This document shows positions 52,400 through 63,821 of a DNA stretch of 64,000 nt, piece after piece. How positions within the stretch are numbered: position 1 is the first letter of the stretch; every line of letters begins with the position of its first letter. Origin of the DNA: Azorinus chamasolen (lineage: Eukaryota; Mollusca; Bivalvia; Cardiida; Solecurtidae); assembly GCA_963576725.1 (NCBI GenBank), contig OY755246.1, forward strand, positions 78,313,475-78,377,474, read 5' to 3'. The translations under genes were made by a program, and so were the position numbers. The notes under the pieces were generated by a model. It was not told the DNA's origin. It searched no databases and worked only from the letters and a program-made list of their open reading frames with translations.

Positions 52400-52700
52400 A
52401 ACAAATCTAATTAATATACATGTATATTCATTAATATCCCGTCGTATTTCTAACATGAATATTCATGGTTTTTTCCTTTAATCTGCTGGTGGATAAGTGA
52501 TTACCTACGCAAACGGTTTGGATCCAGGTCATTAGACGCCGAATTACTCATTAGGATCCAAACTGTTTTATCCTCTGATCGTGTTTTACAAAACGAAATG
52601 TAGGATAAATCAGCTGTGACCAATTTCAAATGCTCTATATATCACAATCGTTTCAAAAAGTGACTCTACCAGAGGTGTCAATATGAGGTAATGGGTTACA
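52400..52700. other. Worn MITE pieces of families 1, 3 and 2
   Basis: AACATGAATATTCATGG near 52453 (family 1), CAAACGGTTTGGATCCAGG and AGGATCCAAACTGTTT (family 3, 52510-52570), CTCTATATATCACAATCG with ATGAGGTAATGGGTTA (family 2 right end). Confidence 0.6.
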
Positions 52701-52875
52701 TATGAATTATAGAGATACATGTATCACTAGTGCAAAGTACGTAATACTAAAAGGTGTCCCTTAATGCTCTGTACTCGGGCCTCTAGTTTTTTTAGCAGTA
52801 CTTCAAATAACATCTTTTATTCTTTTAAAAAGCCTACACTTGTCAACTATGCAGACGACAATACCCTATAGCATA

Positions 52876-53122
52876 CAACCATCAAAGGTGCCCGATGCAT
52901 TCTTGGACTCACACATGGACCCCCCCCCCCCCCACCCCCCAATTTATTTTTTAAAAAAATCGTCTTTTTCTTGGTTTTCAGGGTGGTTTAAGGTTCAAAT
53001 AGATAGTTTTAGGCTAGTTTTACATACTTAGATCACATTGTTCATTTTTTTTGTTGGGGGGGGGGGGGGGGGGGGGGGTCCGTGGGTGAGTCCAAGCATG
53101 CATCGTGAACCTTTGACAACCA
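52876..53122. mobile_element. Fold-back with poly-C and poly-G in opposite arms
   Basis: Left ATCAAAGGTGCCCGATGCAT, TCTTGGACTCACACATGG then a C run; right a G run then GTCCGTGGGTGAGTCCAAGC and ATGCATCGTGAACCTTTG. The arms are reverse-complementary over about 45 bp including the homopolymers. Confidence 0.8.
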
Positions 53123-53139
53123 TAAAATCTAACAGAATT

Positions 53140-53318
53140 TAAACCATGTCCACATAGGCTATTTTTTTTATCCAACCTCTTTGACTAAATCTGCCAAAAA
53201 GGAGCATTGACTAGAGAAAAGGATTTTTTTTCAGAATTGTGTAGTTTTGAATTGAGCATTTGCTCATGTGGACTTATACAGAAGCGTCAAAAGGCGTCGA
53301 TATGCGGGAATGGGTTAA
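53140..53318. mobile_element. TTAA MITE family 2, centre deleted
   Basis: AAACCATGTCCACATAGGC, CTGCCAAAAAGGAGCATTG, GAGCATTTGCTC, end GGGAATGGGTTAA. Confidence 0.7.
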
Positions 53319-53339
53319 AAAGAAACACTTCAAACAGAA

Positions 53340-54090
53340 TGTCATACACTCACACAATGGTTTGATGGAAACCAAATGCAAGCAAACCCAGATAAATGCC
53401 AAACTATTTATGTGGGTGTAAAAGCAAACAAAGACACAAAATCCTTCCATGTTGGTCAAAATGAAATTGTCTGCGAGGAGGAAGTCAAATTAAATGGTGT
53501 CAAATTAGACCATAAACTGAACTTTGACTCACAGGTAACTGACATATGCAAGACAGCAGCTAAACAACTACATGTGAATGCTTTACAGAGACTTGGCAAA
53601 TTCATAAAAGAACCCAATAGATTACGTATCTTTAAATCTTTCATCAGATCAAATTTACTATTGTCCATTAATCTGGCACTTTTGTAGCAAAACAAACACT
53701 GAAATCTGATATAGAGCCCTTAAGACTGCGTATAAGGATTATACATCATCATATGAAACACTCCTGAATAAATTAAACCTATATACCTTGAACCTCAACA
53801 GGATGAGAACTATTGCGATTGCATGAATAATTTATCAACAGATTATTTACAATAATTGGTGGAACATAAACACACTGCCTAGTACTTCAGATCTCAGAAT
53901 ACACTGGAGATCCCTAATGCACGGACAGTTAGGTATGGGGCTAATTCATTTAGCTTTGAGACCACCAGGGTGCGGAACAGCCTTCCAAACAACATAAAAA
54001 TCCTCGATAGATATAAAGACTTCCTAAGGCTGATTCGCACCTGGACAGATCCCAAATGTGGATGCGTGATGTGCATGCAAACCTGACCTG
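53340..54090 (+). pseudogene. LINE reverse-transcriptase C-terminal relic
   Basis: Reading frames join as WFDGNQMQANPDKCQ, EEEVKLNGVKLDHKLNFDSQ, VTDICKTAAKQL, FIKSFIRSN-type sequence, then after frameshifts and stops YGANSFSFETTRVRNSLPNN and IKILDRYKDFLRLIRTW, ending DPKCGCVMC. This is the end of the reverse transcriptase ORF of CR1/jockey-like non-LTR retrotransposons, and KCGCVMC is a typical 3' tail (family knowledge). Multiple stops make it inactive; the 5' part is missing, as usual for LINE copies. Confidence 0.85.
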
Positions 54091-54514
54091 CATTTACTCT
54101 GTGATCAATGCAGTTTTATAGTGTTTCTCATTGCTTTTCGCATTTGTGTCTTTAGTTTTGCATGTATTATATGTAATCCAATGTCTGCCATTGTCAGCTA
54201 GACATTACACATACCTACATTTTGTGATAAGAATTTTATACTTGTCCTAATAGTGATAAGCATACTGAAATAATATTTGTATAACAGAACTGTGATAAAA
54301 TCAACTTTACAACAGCCTCTTAATTAATTTAACTTGCAAAGGGTTTGAATCCAGATCAGATTTGCCTGGGCATTGACCAGGCACCAACATTTTAGTCAAG
54401 TCAATCCCGGCTAATCTATCTGTTATATAATAGTATTGTTAGTCCTGATTTGTATCGTTTGTGACAACATTTGACGTGTAAGTATGTCTTGGGATGGGAG
54501 AATATCGCATAGAG

Positions 54515-55168
54515 TTTAGCACATGCTTTACATCGTCGCTGTGCTATTAACCAATAAGGTTGCGACATTTCAGGGCGTTGGCGTCAATACTATATTGCGT
54601 AAATTTCTGCCCATTTCATCGATAAATGACAGCTGTGAATAGCAACTGGCAATGCATTTATCGGTGATAAAAAAAGAAGAAAATGCGGATTATGAAAACA
54701 GTGCAAATACAATAGCAACGTTCTTAACGAATTACTAAATACAATTCTATTTGTTTGAATAGTAAAACTTTTTGAAACGATTATGTTAAAAAGATAATTT
54801 GCTCGAAAGGATCTACGGCTTCAGGGCAATTAATCCTTGAGAACACTCATTTTAAGATTATACAATGCAAAGTTTTTAAACAACTGAATAATACGTCGAA
54901 ATTTACTAGAACAGTGCAGATACAGTAGCACCCTTCTAAACAATTAAAATAAAAAAAAATACAATTTACACATATTTCCAAATAAAATTGTCTCCAATAT
55001 ACGTCGAAATGCACTGTTTCGTCTGTCATGTTTCACTGAAGAATGAGGCTTGCGACAAACCTTGTTTATTTCAATTTACCTGATCGAACCGCTTCAACCA
55101 ATCAATATGGTTTGCTTTGCAATATTTTGGCGGGAAAATTGACGGCGACGGTAGAGCATTGTGCTAAA
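54515..55168. mobile_element. 654-bp TIR element (copy B only)
   Basis: Left TTTAGCACATGCTTTACATC then GTCGCTG; right CGGCGACGGTAGAGC then ATTGTGCTAAA: imperfect inverted repeats of about 26 bp. The interior has two related segments (CAGTGCAAATACAATAGCA; CAGTGCAGATACAGTAGCA). It separates two stretches that are contiguous in copy A. Confidence 0.7.
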
Positions 55169-55544
55169 TAGCTCAGAGCATGTTTATTTCATACTACAGA
55201 ATATAGTGCTCTCGGCGCGTCCCGTTTTGGTGTGGTGTGTGTGTGTGTGTACATGTACATCTAAGGATCATGAAGTTGTGCATACCAGTTTCTGTGCACT
55301 GCGACCGTGACATTTGTCCTAAATGATAGAAAAAAGTGAAATAAAAATTAGTTTTTACATTATATCCACATTATTGTATCATTGTTTAATTAACTTTATT
55401 TCAAATTGAGGTCACACTGTGCAGTTTTTCAGATTTATTTAGCAATAACATATACTGGCCTGCCTACAAAATGCATTTCAATATCAATGCTTTGCTTTGG
55501 GGACATTTGCCATTTACGGTGACATATTCCTTGTTTTATTTCAG

Positions 55545-55713
55545 GTAAAAAATGTTAACTCTCACATGCTTGAGAACAGAATGGAGAGCTTTTTTCTTGC
55601 TGAGACAGCAAAATACCTGTACTTGCTGTTTGATCTAGACAACTTCATTCACAACACAGGTGATCACGGCACTGTAATAAATACACCCAATGGACAGTGC
55701 ATTATAGACACAG
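55545..55713 (+). CDS. EDEM2-like exon, copy B
   Basis: The acceptor TTTTATTTCAG|GTA and donor GACACAG|GTGGGT are intact and the length (169) and phase equal copy A. The one amino-acid change is Pro to Leu in LLFD(P/L)DNF; human EDEM2 also has Pro there. Splicing from the 12408-12529 exon would be in frame. No B-specific upstream exon is visible in 25-55 kb, so alone this is only a 3' fragment. It may be an alternative terminal exon set, an unexpressed partial copy, or a second haplotype. Confidence 0.75.
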
Positions 55714-55849
55714 GTGGGTATTAACTTTTACAAAATGAATTGTCATATTGAATAATAAGTTTATTTATCTAACTCTACTGTCTTAGAGACAATTCTAAAG
55801 AGCGGTAACAGTATATGATTTTTGTGGAGAAATTATGATTTTATCCCCC

Positions 55850-56075
55850 CACCCCCGAGCATATTGTTGTTTTTAGCCCTGCCTGTAGTTTGGTTGGTTT
55901 GTGGAAAACGTTTTCGTTTGTGATAATTTTGTAGCCATTGCACATACAAACTTCAAATTTGGCATGCATGTGCAACTTATGGAGGTGATATTTTTTAGGG
56001 ATAACTTATTAAGGCCAATGTCATACATCAAGGTCAAAGGTCAAATTTGGGGACATAGTGTTTCACAAACACATC
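55850..56075. mobile_element. Truncated CATTGGTCATAAC-type element, copy B
   Basis: AGCATATTGTTGTTTTTAGC to GACATAGTGTTTCACAAACA with one worn unit. Counterpart of 15860-16095. Confidence 0.65.
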
Positions 56076-56159
56076 TTGTTGTATTTGCGAACGCATCTTT
56101 ATCTGTTGCTCTGATTGTCAGTGATGGTTTTATTGACAGTCCATTCTATTTGGAAAAAT

Positions 56160-57330
56160 GTTAAAGAGCTTGTTTTTATTCCATGATTTTTTATGAAAGA
56201 AGTAATGGTATGATTAATATTATTCTATAAACGCATATGAACACAAGCATGCTTTTACCATGGCAAAACTTAGACTCAGATTTATATTAATCGTAAGCAA
56301 ACAGAGCAGACTCTGATTAGACGACTCCTACAGGAGCTGTCTGATCTGAGTCTACCTGGCATAATCAAGCCATTCTGAATGCTGAACACTTGTTAATCCT
56401 TTAGTCCATATAAATATGCTGTTCTATACCTTTGCAAACTGAATAAACCCAGATCAGAACACTCCTGTAGGAGCCATCTGATCGGGGTCTGCTGTTTCCT
56501 AATAAAATGATTAGATTCTTCAGTTTTTACTTTGGCCTAAAAATCCCAGGTCCATTATAAAAATAACCTACAGTAAAATCAAGAAAATTCGAAGCACACA
56601 AACTTGAAATGACGAGGTAACGCATACAGGGTCTACAGTCCAGACACATTTTCTTCTGTTTTCAGTGTTTATGAAATGTAAAAATTATATCAATATTCAA
56701 GATACCATTATTTTTTACATGAATATTCATGGAGTAAAAGGTTACATTTTCTAAGAGTGGCTACAGTAAACATTCAAATAGTATTTACTTTGGATAAGGT
56801 TGTTTAACCTGCTGAATAATTATAAGTGGCTATTCCCTCTCTGAATATTAATTAATCAACAAATTGTATCAAATCTTATCACAGAAGAAAATGATTTTTA
56901 TGACAAACAGTGTAGATCCTTGTCAATGGGCTCCAATGGAAGCTCTTTGGTCTGGGTCTATACACTGTTTGTTAAGGTTACATTTTAAGGGTTTACAGTT
57001 ATTTAGCTGTTCTATTAGGAAAAGGTTCTCTCTGTTTGTAAACAGTGTAGACTAGACCATTTATAGATTCAGAAATTATAAGGATCTACTCAATACTATT
57101 TGAAGCTTCTGACTTTTCTCGGGCATTTTTTAGAGTTCAGCATGTAAAACTCAGTGGTTTAGCATTTTTGGTCCCATGTTAAATAATTTTGCATTTTCAT
57201 ACCCACGCAAACTTGTTTTCAAGAGGGGTTATACTGCAATCACTCCTCTGTCAGTCGCGCGGTCTGTTTGCATTTGAACATGGGAAATTGGTGTCAGAAA
57301 CTCCTCCTTAATTTTCAAAGTTATTGAATT
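56160..57330. other. MITE cluster specific in part to copy B
   Basis: 56160-56385 is a family-1 MITE shared with copy A (GAGCAGACTCTGATTAGACG). 56395-56745 is a reverse family-1 copy with ATGAATATTCATGGAGTAAA. 56840-57060 has two worn cores (AAACAGTGTAGATCCTTG; AACAGTGTAGACTAG). This replaces the 30-bp minisatellite and three MITEs of copy A. No coding sequence. Confidence 0.6.
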
Positions 57331-57593
57331 ATATAAGCAAAAACAGCAGACCATGATCAGACAGCTCCTTCAGTGATCTTGTCTATGTCTTAAGTCATAT
57401 TTATGTAGTAAAGAGTCAGCCCTTTACTCCATAAATACGCCTTTCAACATATTGGCAAACAGAGTAGACCCAGATCAGATGGCTCCTGTAGGAGCAGTCT
57501 GATCAGGGTTTGCTCTGTTTGCACAAAATAGATGATTTCCCAGTGTGCAATTACAAATAAAATGATATAGTCAATATTCATGGTGCCTTTTTT

Positions 57594-57716
57594 GTGTCAC
57601 CTGCCTAGAGGCAGTATGCCACATAGGGATCACTTTTCATTGTCTGTCTGTCTGTCTGTCCATCTGTCTGTCCTTCACACTTTTTTAATTCTAACACTTC
57701 TTCCAGCAGGTGACAC
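57594..57716. mobile_element. TGTCACCTGCC...GCAGGTGACAC element, intact
   Basis: GTGTCACCTGCCTAGAGGC, (GTCT)n and CCAGCAGGTGACACACG, about 120 bp. It shows the empty site of the 1.57-kb insertion found in copy A. Confidence 0.8.
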
Positions 57717-57832
57717 ACGTGTTCCTTTGAACACTCTGGTTTTCTTACATGAACATGGAATAAAGGGCTAACATGCAGAGAATTTGAGTAAAAAGCACAA
57801 ATTTTGTTTGTTTCTTTCTTTCATTCTTTTAG

Positions 57833-58743
57833 GTAGCTACATTTTTAACACTGAGGGCCACCCAATAGACACAGCGGCATTGCATTGCTGCAGCGCAGAG
57901 AAAAAAGAAGAAGATATCGCCATGGAGAACTTCCATGATAACCTTGACCTTTTGTCACTTTTTGGAATCTCAGACGATCTTGACATTATTGAAGATGTCA
58001 AATGGACTAAAACCCATGAAGCAGAAACCAACGATATGCAAGAGTTTGCAGAAGCCTTGCTGCAAGGGAAGAATATTATAAATCCTTTAAAGGGAGATAA
58101 TCTAGGATCAACAGATACTAAGAGAGATCATCAAACATTAGTTTCACAAAAAGGATATGCAAAGGATGTGAAGAATATGAAAATTACCATCACTGGAGAT
58201 AAGGTGAAAGTAGAAGATCTAGTAAATTCAGTTGATGAGACTTCTGATATTGCAGATGAAGTGTCAGACACTTCAGTAGATGATAGTAAAAATGATCCTG
58301 AAAATGTTGAAGTCTGTGATGAAAATGGAAACTGCAAAATTGATATGAAAAAGGAGACGGACAAATACACAATACCAATGAATAAAGAGGATACAGATTC
58401 TAATACAGACAATCTTGATGATGCAGTTGAAAGAACTAGTTCAGATAAATCTTTTAAAATTAAAGATATTCCAAATGATCCTATAAAAGATGATACACAA
58501 ACTATTCTGCCTTTACCTGCCAAGTCAGGATCTAAGGCAGTAAAAGATGTGATAGAATTGTTAAAAAGTTTTACTCAAGATATATTAACTAACAGTGGAA
58601 TGAAAAGCATCAAATCACTGCATGAAAAACTGAAATATTACAGTTTATATCACAGACACAAGCCAGAACTGATGACCTGCAAAGCTCAACCATTCCATAT
58701 GAGATACTCCTTAATGGGTGAAATGTTTTTAGATAACTCCTAG
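57833..58743 (+). CDS. EDEM2-like terminal exon, copy B
   Basis: Acceptor TTCATTCTTTTAG|GTAGC; 302 codons and TAG. Relative to copy A: 11 replacement and 4 silent changes and an in-frame 9-bp deletion removing three residues (AFT). Every replacement is in the acidic tail; SYIFNTEGHPID, AALHCC and the terminal TCKAQPF...MFLDNS are unchanged in protein. An upstream frame opens from a TTG in the intron and runs into the exon; this is read-through, not a start. The same MITE follows the stop. Confidence 0.78.
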
Positions 58744-58761
58744 CAAATCTCATAATTTTGT

Positions 58762-59250
58762 ATTAACCCTTTACTCATGAATATTCAGGTAAGAAATAAT
58801 GAGATCATGAATAACAATGAGATTTTTTTATTATGGCACATGAACAGAGGAATGTTCAACCATGGCTGAAACCATAAATATTATCTGTATTATTTCATAA
58901 GCAAACAGAGCAGACCCTGATCAGACAGCTCCTGTAGCTACAGGAACCATCTGAACTGGATCTACTCTGTTTTCAAAGGCTTATTTATGGAGTAAAACGT
59001 ACTCTTTTTCGGCCAAGAAATTGTTTACCAAAAAACAAGTTGTCTGTTACAATTTGATTCGTTACATTATTAATACTTTACTCCATGATTTTTTGGCCAA
59101 GACAGAAACTGTAGAACCAGACGGTACTAATATGTCATAAGCAAACACAGCAGCAAACACAGCAGACCCTGATCAGATGATTCCTGTGGGAGCCGTCTGA
59201 TCTGGGTTTAGTCTGTTTGCAAAGGTGTATTTATGGAGTAAAGGGTTAAG
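58762..59250. mobile_element. Two family-1 MITEs after the copy-B stop
   Basis: Counterparts of 20849-21092 and 21160-21334: TTAACCCTTTACTCATG, GCTCCTGTAGCTACAGGA, then AATACTTTACTCCATG and TAAAGGGTTAA. The insertions predate the copy split. Confidence 0.8.
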
Positions 59251-59605
59251 AAAACAAACATTTTTGATTCTGATGAGTGACTGAGTTTTCACAAATTTGT
59301 TGCTATTGTACCAGGTGCTAACCCATTACTTCATAGAAACGCCTTAGCTAAGAGCAGACCCTGATCAGACGGCTCCTGTAGTCTGGTGTGGGTCTGCTCT
59401 GTTTACTGACAAATCATCTGTTCTATTTTGCATAGCTGTGCACTCACTTGGTTTATAAAATAGTAGATGAGTACATTATGCCAGGAATATTCATCGAGTA
59501 AAGTTTTAAATGAATGAATGAATGGATGAATGTATGTATAAATGAATGAATGATGTAATCTCTGGTTGCAATATTCAAATGAATCCTACTGTATGTCAAC
59601 CAGCC

Positions 59606-59839
59606 TTAACCCATTCCCTCATATTGACACCTTTTAACTTCTCTATAAAGTCACTTTTTGAAACCGTTGTTTATAAATACTTGTATAGCATTTGTTCCAT
59701 AGGAGCAACTGCTCTATTTATCCCAATGGTTTCAAAAATACGCAGTTCTAAGATTTTCCTTTTGTCTATTAAATGCTCCTTTCGGTTGATTTATTCAGAG
59801 AGGTTGGATTTAAAAATAGTCTATGAGGGTATAGGTTAA
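59606..59839. mobile_element. TTAA MITE family 2, copy B
   Basis: TTAACCCATTCCCTCATATT to GGGTATAGGTTAA; centre GCATTTGTTCCATAGGAGC. Better preserved than 21689-21903. Confidence 0.75.
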
Positions 59840-59927
59840 AGCTTTGCTAATAGTGTGTCATGATATTTATAAAACTCCTAAGGAGAAACGAAAATTGGTT
59901 AGTTTCTTGAATATTCCTATAAATTGT

Positions 59928-60222
59928 CTATCTATAGCTGTTACAGGGGAAGTCCCTGACCCATCTATCTATAGCTGTTACAGTGGAAGTCCCTGACCCA
60001 TCTATCTATAGCTGTTACAGGGGAAGTCCCTGACCCATCTATCTATAGCTGTTACAGTGGAAGTCCCTGGCCAATCTATCTATAGCTGTTACAGGGGAAG
60101 TCCCTGACCCATCTATCTATAGCTGTTACAGGGGAATTCCCTGACCCATCTATCTGTAGCTGTTACAGGGGAAGTCCCTGACCCATCTATCTATAGCTGT
60201 TACAGGGGAAGTCCCTGACCCA
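59928..60222. repeat. 37-bp minisatellite, about 8 copies (copy B)
   Basis: Same unit as 21995-22917 (CTATCTATAGCTGTTACAGG, GGAAGTCCCTGACCCAT) but about one third the length. Confidence 0.95.
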
Positions 60223-60419
60223 ACTTTCAAAAACATTCTCAACCTGAACAACACTCGACCTCAAATTCGAACTCAATTCTGTCTCATTTGAAAGCAGGGC
60301 ATGGCCATGATTGTAGCAGTTTGGGTCCAGATAAGATAACAGATTGAGGAAACTGGGAACCTGTTTAACACTGTGACAGAGTAAAATATAAAGGTGCAAG
60401 TTCAAAGTTCAAATACTAA

Positions 60420-61110
60420 AATCAGCATTTCTCCATTAAGCCCTATGCTGTGAACCTGTGACCACTCTTTAGAATCGTCTCAAAGTATCGTTACAACACA
60501 CAGTCTGTAGGAGAAATAAAGGAGCTATCCATAAAAATGTTCTTGCTTATTACAGATAAAGATGCATACCCAAATACTTAAATAGCCATTTCTCTACAAA
60601 ACCCCAAACCCTATACCGTGACCACTGTTTAGAATCGTCTCTTCAAGACAATTCTAAAGAGTGATCACAGTACATGTATATGGTTTGGTGGAGAAATAAA
60701 GGAGTTATTATTGAAAATGAAAATGTTTTGCTTTGATAAAAACAATAGATCTGTATAATGTCATAATTAAACAGAGCAGGTCCTGACCAGACAGCTCCTG
60801 CAGGAGCCTTCTGATCTAGGTCCACTCGGTTTGCAAGTGCATGAAAACACATTTATATGAAAGAAAGGTTTTAACCATTTCTTCGCCAAATAAATTTCAT
60901 CTACTAAGATATATGGTTGTCTTCTTCGCGTTCAAACTGGCGATTTCTTTATATTTTTTTCTCAAAACTATATACATGCAATCAGTAGCAAACAGTTTAG
61001 AATCCTAGAGGGAGGTGTTTGGCGTCTCCCCTGGATCCAAACAATTTGCAAAGGTCACAGTTTCGCCTACAGAGGTGAAATAGTTGAATTTTGTAAACAC
61101 CAGAAATACC
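60420..61110. mobile_element. MITE families 5, 1 and 3, copy B
   Basis: 60455-60720 family 5 (GTGACCACTGTTTAGAATCG, CAATTCTAAAGAGTGATCAC). 60765-60875 family 1 with the full stem GACAGCTCCTGCAGGAGCC, whose right arm is deleted in copy A. 60985-61060 family-3 core. Confidence 0.65.
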
Positions 61111-61116
61111 ACATCA

Positions 61117-61343
61117 TTAACCCATTCACTCATATTGACGCCTGTTGGAGCCTCTGCAATAGTCACCTGTTGAAACCATTTTGATAAATAGAGCATTTGC
61201 TCCTATAGGAGCAAATGCTCTATTCATCACAATGGTTTCAAACTACAGAATTAAAATTGTCCTTTTCTCTAGTTAATGCTCCTTTTCTGTAGATTTTTTC
61301 AAAGTGGTTGGATCTAAAAATAGCCTATGAGGTAATTGGTTCA
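61117..61343. mobile_element. TTAA MITE family 2, copy B
   Basis: TTAACCCATTCACTCATATT, perfect AGAGCATTTGCTCC / GGAGCAAATGCTCT centre, end GTAATTGGTTCA. Counterpart of 23672-23906. Confidence 0.8.
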
Positions 61344-61513
61344 GCCCAACTTTCAGCTCCTTATAAATTTCATCTCCTGAGATATACTTTTATCTGCTTC
61401 AGGGGTCAAAGTGGCATTATAATCAGTGTCAACCAGTTTGGATCCTGAGAGGAATGAGCTTGGCGTCGCCCCTCAATTGAAATTGTTTGCAGTAGTTATC
61501 ATGAATTTGCCTA

Positions 61514-61707
61514 CAGTAAAACCTCTCTAAACCGGCTGTTAAATTTAGTTTAACTAACAATCTTAGAGACAGGTGGCAGCTTAATGCAGGGTGAAACACA
61601 TGCAGAAAGAGCTTTCTGCATGACTTTCACTCTGCATTAAGCAGCCACCTGCCTAAAAGTATCAAAATTCTTCTTTACTAGAATTCCATTTTAGAGAGCT
61701 TTTACTG
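61514..61707. mobile_element. TA-flanked MITE family 4, complete reference copy
   Basis: TA|CAGTAAAACCTCTC and GAGCTTTTACTG|TA, 194 bp; GGTGGCAGCTTAATGCAGG, GCAGAAAGAGCTTTCTGC, AAGCAGCCACCTGCC. In the 1.5 kb missing from copy A. Confidence 0.88.
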
Positions 61708-62620
61708 TATATGGTTGAGTTTTATAAACAACAGAAAGACCACACCATTAAGCGCTACTTACCTACGCTAATTTTAAAAGATGACGAGCTATGACAGATG
61801 ACAAATGACCTCTGTTGCAAGAAATAATCTCCTAGAAAAACTGTCATACAATCCTTCATGTACACTGTACACCTTTTCAAGAGGCCATTTTATGAATTAT
61901 TTAAAGCAGGTGGTTACTTAATGCAAGACAAAAGAAATACAGATGGCTCCTGTATGAGCTTACTGTATTTCTTTCATCCTGCATTAAGCTTCCACTTGCC
62001 TTTAACACATTCTCTCGCATAAAACACATTTTCACGCATTTGCGAACAGACCCTGCTCTATTTGCTTATGAAATCTTAGAGTTTGGCAAAGATTTTTTTT
62101 GATCAATCATCAAGTCGGATATTTGAAAAATATACCCGATTTAATTGTTAAGCGTTCGAGATTTGGCGAGACTTTCATTCTTAATACACTTGGACTTTGA
62201 TATTTCATTATTTACTCGTCCTGGAAAAACTTTCATACAACCCTTGATGTACACTGAACCTCTTTTAAAGCGACTACTTTATGAATAATAGCATAGGTGT
62301 CTTTAACCCTTTCCTCCATAGATATGCCTTTGCAAACAGAGTAGACCCAGATCAGATGGCTTCTATAGGATCCATCTGATCAGGGTCTGCTTTGTTTGCT
62401 CATGAGATAATATAGATATAATTCTACTGATTCTGTCAGGATAAAAATCCTCTGTTCATAGTGCCATTATAAAAGTTCATGACATCAAAAGTAATGCAGA
62501 CTGCTTTTGCATGAGTTTACTGCATTATTTTCACCCTGTATTAAGCTACCACCTGCCTTTAACCCAATCCCTCTTATAAACAGCCTTTCAACACACAGTC
62601 AATAGATTCAAGTTGTTTGA
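61708..62620. other. Non-coding, worn MITE pieces (copy B only)
   Basis: 61900-62005: GCAGGTGGTTACTTAATGC and GCATTAAGCTTCCACTTGCC (family 4). 62299-62420: TTAACCCTTTCCTCCATAG, AACAGAGTAGACCCAGATC, GGATCCATCTGATCAGGG (family 1). 62480-62560: second family-4 remnant. No coding sequence. Confidence 0.6.
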
Positions 62621-62623
62621 CAT

Positions 62624-62950
62624 TCAGTCGCCAGGAAGGTCTGGAAGGTGACCGGTTTTAAGAACATTATTAAAAAGATGTCTGTAAATCGGCAAACATA
62701 TATTCTCAGTGCTTTTAATGTATTCACTAATTATTCTGTCAGAGGGGCTAGGAGTCTTGGCATTTTTTAGGTTTCGAATATGGGTACTTATTTCTTCCTC
62801 TGTAATAGGGGCATTAAGCATTTCTTGGCTATTCAATAGAAAGTTTTCGGGAAGGGTAAATTCCACATCCAGGTCCACTCTTTTATTTCGATTTTTGAAA
62901 AATTCATAAAATTCCTCTGTAGAAGGAGTTTCTGACGGAGTTTGCCTTTC
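62624..62950 (-). pseudogene. LINE ORF2 fragment upstream of the RT core
   Basis: The minus strand reads RQTPSETPSTEEFYEFFKNR, NKRVDLDVEFTLPENF, then APITEEEISTHIRNLKNAKT and ICLPIYRHLFNNVLKTGHLP. The ITEEEI...LKN.K.....D.I..E..K pattern is the linker just before the reverse-transcriptase core in non-LTR retrotransposons (family knowledge). Truncated on both sides. Copy A lacks it: its deletion junction GAGCTTGACAGACTATTTAC joins sequence that here is 1.47 kb apart. Confidence 0.8.
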
Positions 62951-63306
62951 AGACTATTTACTGAATTTCCAAAATTGTTTAAGGTTCTTGCTATGAAGGT
63001 AACGCAAAATTTGGCAGATTTCGAAAATTTGTGCCATTTAATATAAAAATCCAGTCTCCGTACATTGTCTCCCCCAGTATACTGGGGAGACATTTTGTTT
63101 TTTGTGTTGCATCGGCCGTCCGTCAGTCCGTCCGATTTTACAACCTTTGATCAGATTTTCAAATATTTTAATGAAACTTCATAGGATTGATGAGCACTAT
63201 GCCTAGTTGTGCATAACTTATTTCTGTTCTGATTCAATGATTTTCTGCACAGTTATTGGACTTAAATGATATAAGCCTTTTGATACTTCACTACTGCTGA
63301 CATCTC

Positions 63307-63510
63307 TTGTATGAGAATAGGCGACGTATGTGGTGCCCTCATCAGGAGCTAAATGTTGTTTGGTACCCTGTTCAAGGTTTTAACCTTTTGAATGCTGGAA
63401 ACCTGTGTACTGAAAGGAAAATGCTGTCAGTCGCCCATAGTGAACCTGATATAGACAGAGCTGTGGACGTGATTGTAGACATTGGACCTAAACACAGGGT
63501 CATCAGATAA
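63307..63510 (+). CDS. Putative terminal exon, class-III aminotransferase-like, copy B
   Basis: Same frame as 24386-24589: GFNLLNAGNLCTERKMLS, then VAHSEPDIDRAVDVIVD and HRVIR with stop. Four replacements relative to copy A by eye (G/V, I/V, F/I, L/V), no frameshift. TTG at the apparent start means no independent gene is shown. Confidence 0.38.
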   Translation: MYENRRRMWCPHQELNVVWYPVQGFNLLNAGNLCTERKMLSVAHSEPDIDRAVDVIVDIGPKHRVIR

Positions 63511-63619
63511 AAATGAAATCAATGTGTAAAGATCACATTTTTTATTTGAAGAGGACTCGTATCAAATCAAATATTATCATCAATTTTTGACAATGTTTAT
63601 TCAAGAAATGTATTTTTTT

Positions 63620-63821
63620 TAACCCTTTCCCTGTTGAATATTTCTTTAAGACCATCGGAGCATTTTGGTTTTGTACAAACAGCAGTCAGATCTATTGAAG
63701 TTTCATAACCAAACAGAGTAGACCTTGATAGGATAGCTACAGTAAGAGCCACCTGATGAGGGTCTACTTTGTTTGCATAGGTGTGAAAAAACGTGTGTAT
63801 GAGGGAAGAGGGAAAGGGTTA
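63620..63821. mobile_element. TTAA MITE family 1, copy B
   Basis: TTAACCCTTTCCCTGTTG to GGGAAAGGGTTAA; counterpart of 24697-24898 with very few differences. Confidence 0.8.

Noticed and set aside
57784..57832. Upstream start for the copy-B EDEM2 frame with a hydrophobic leader
   Set aside because: The frame opens at TTG in the intron and crosses a consensus acceptor conserved with copy A, where the same read-through is not kept; the leader is intron sequence.
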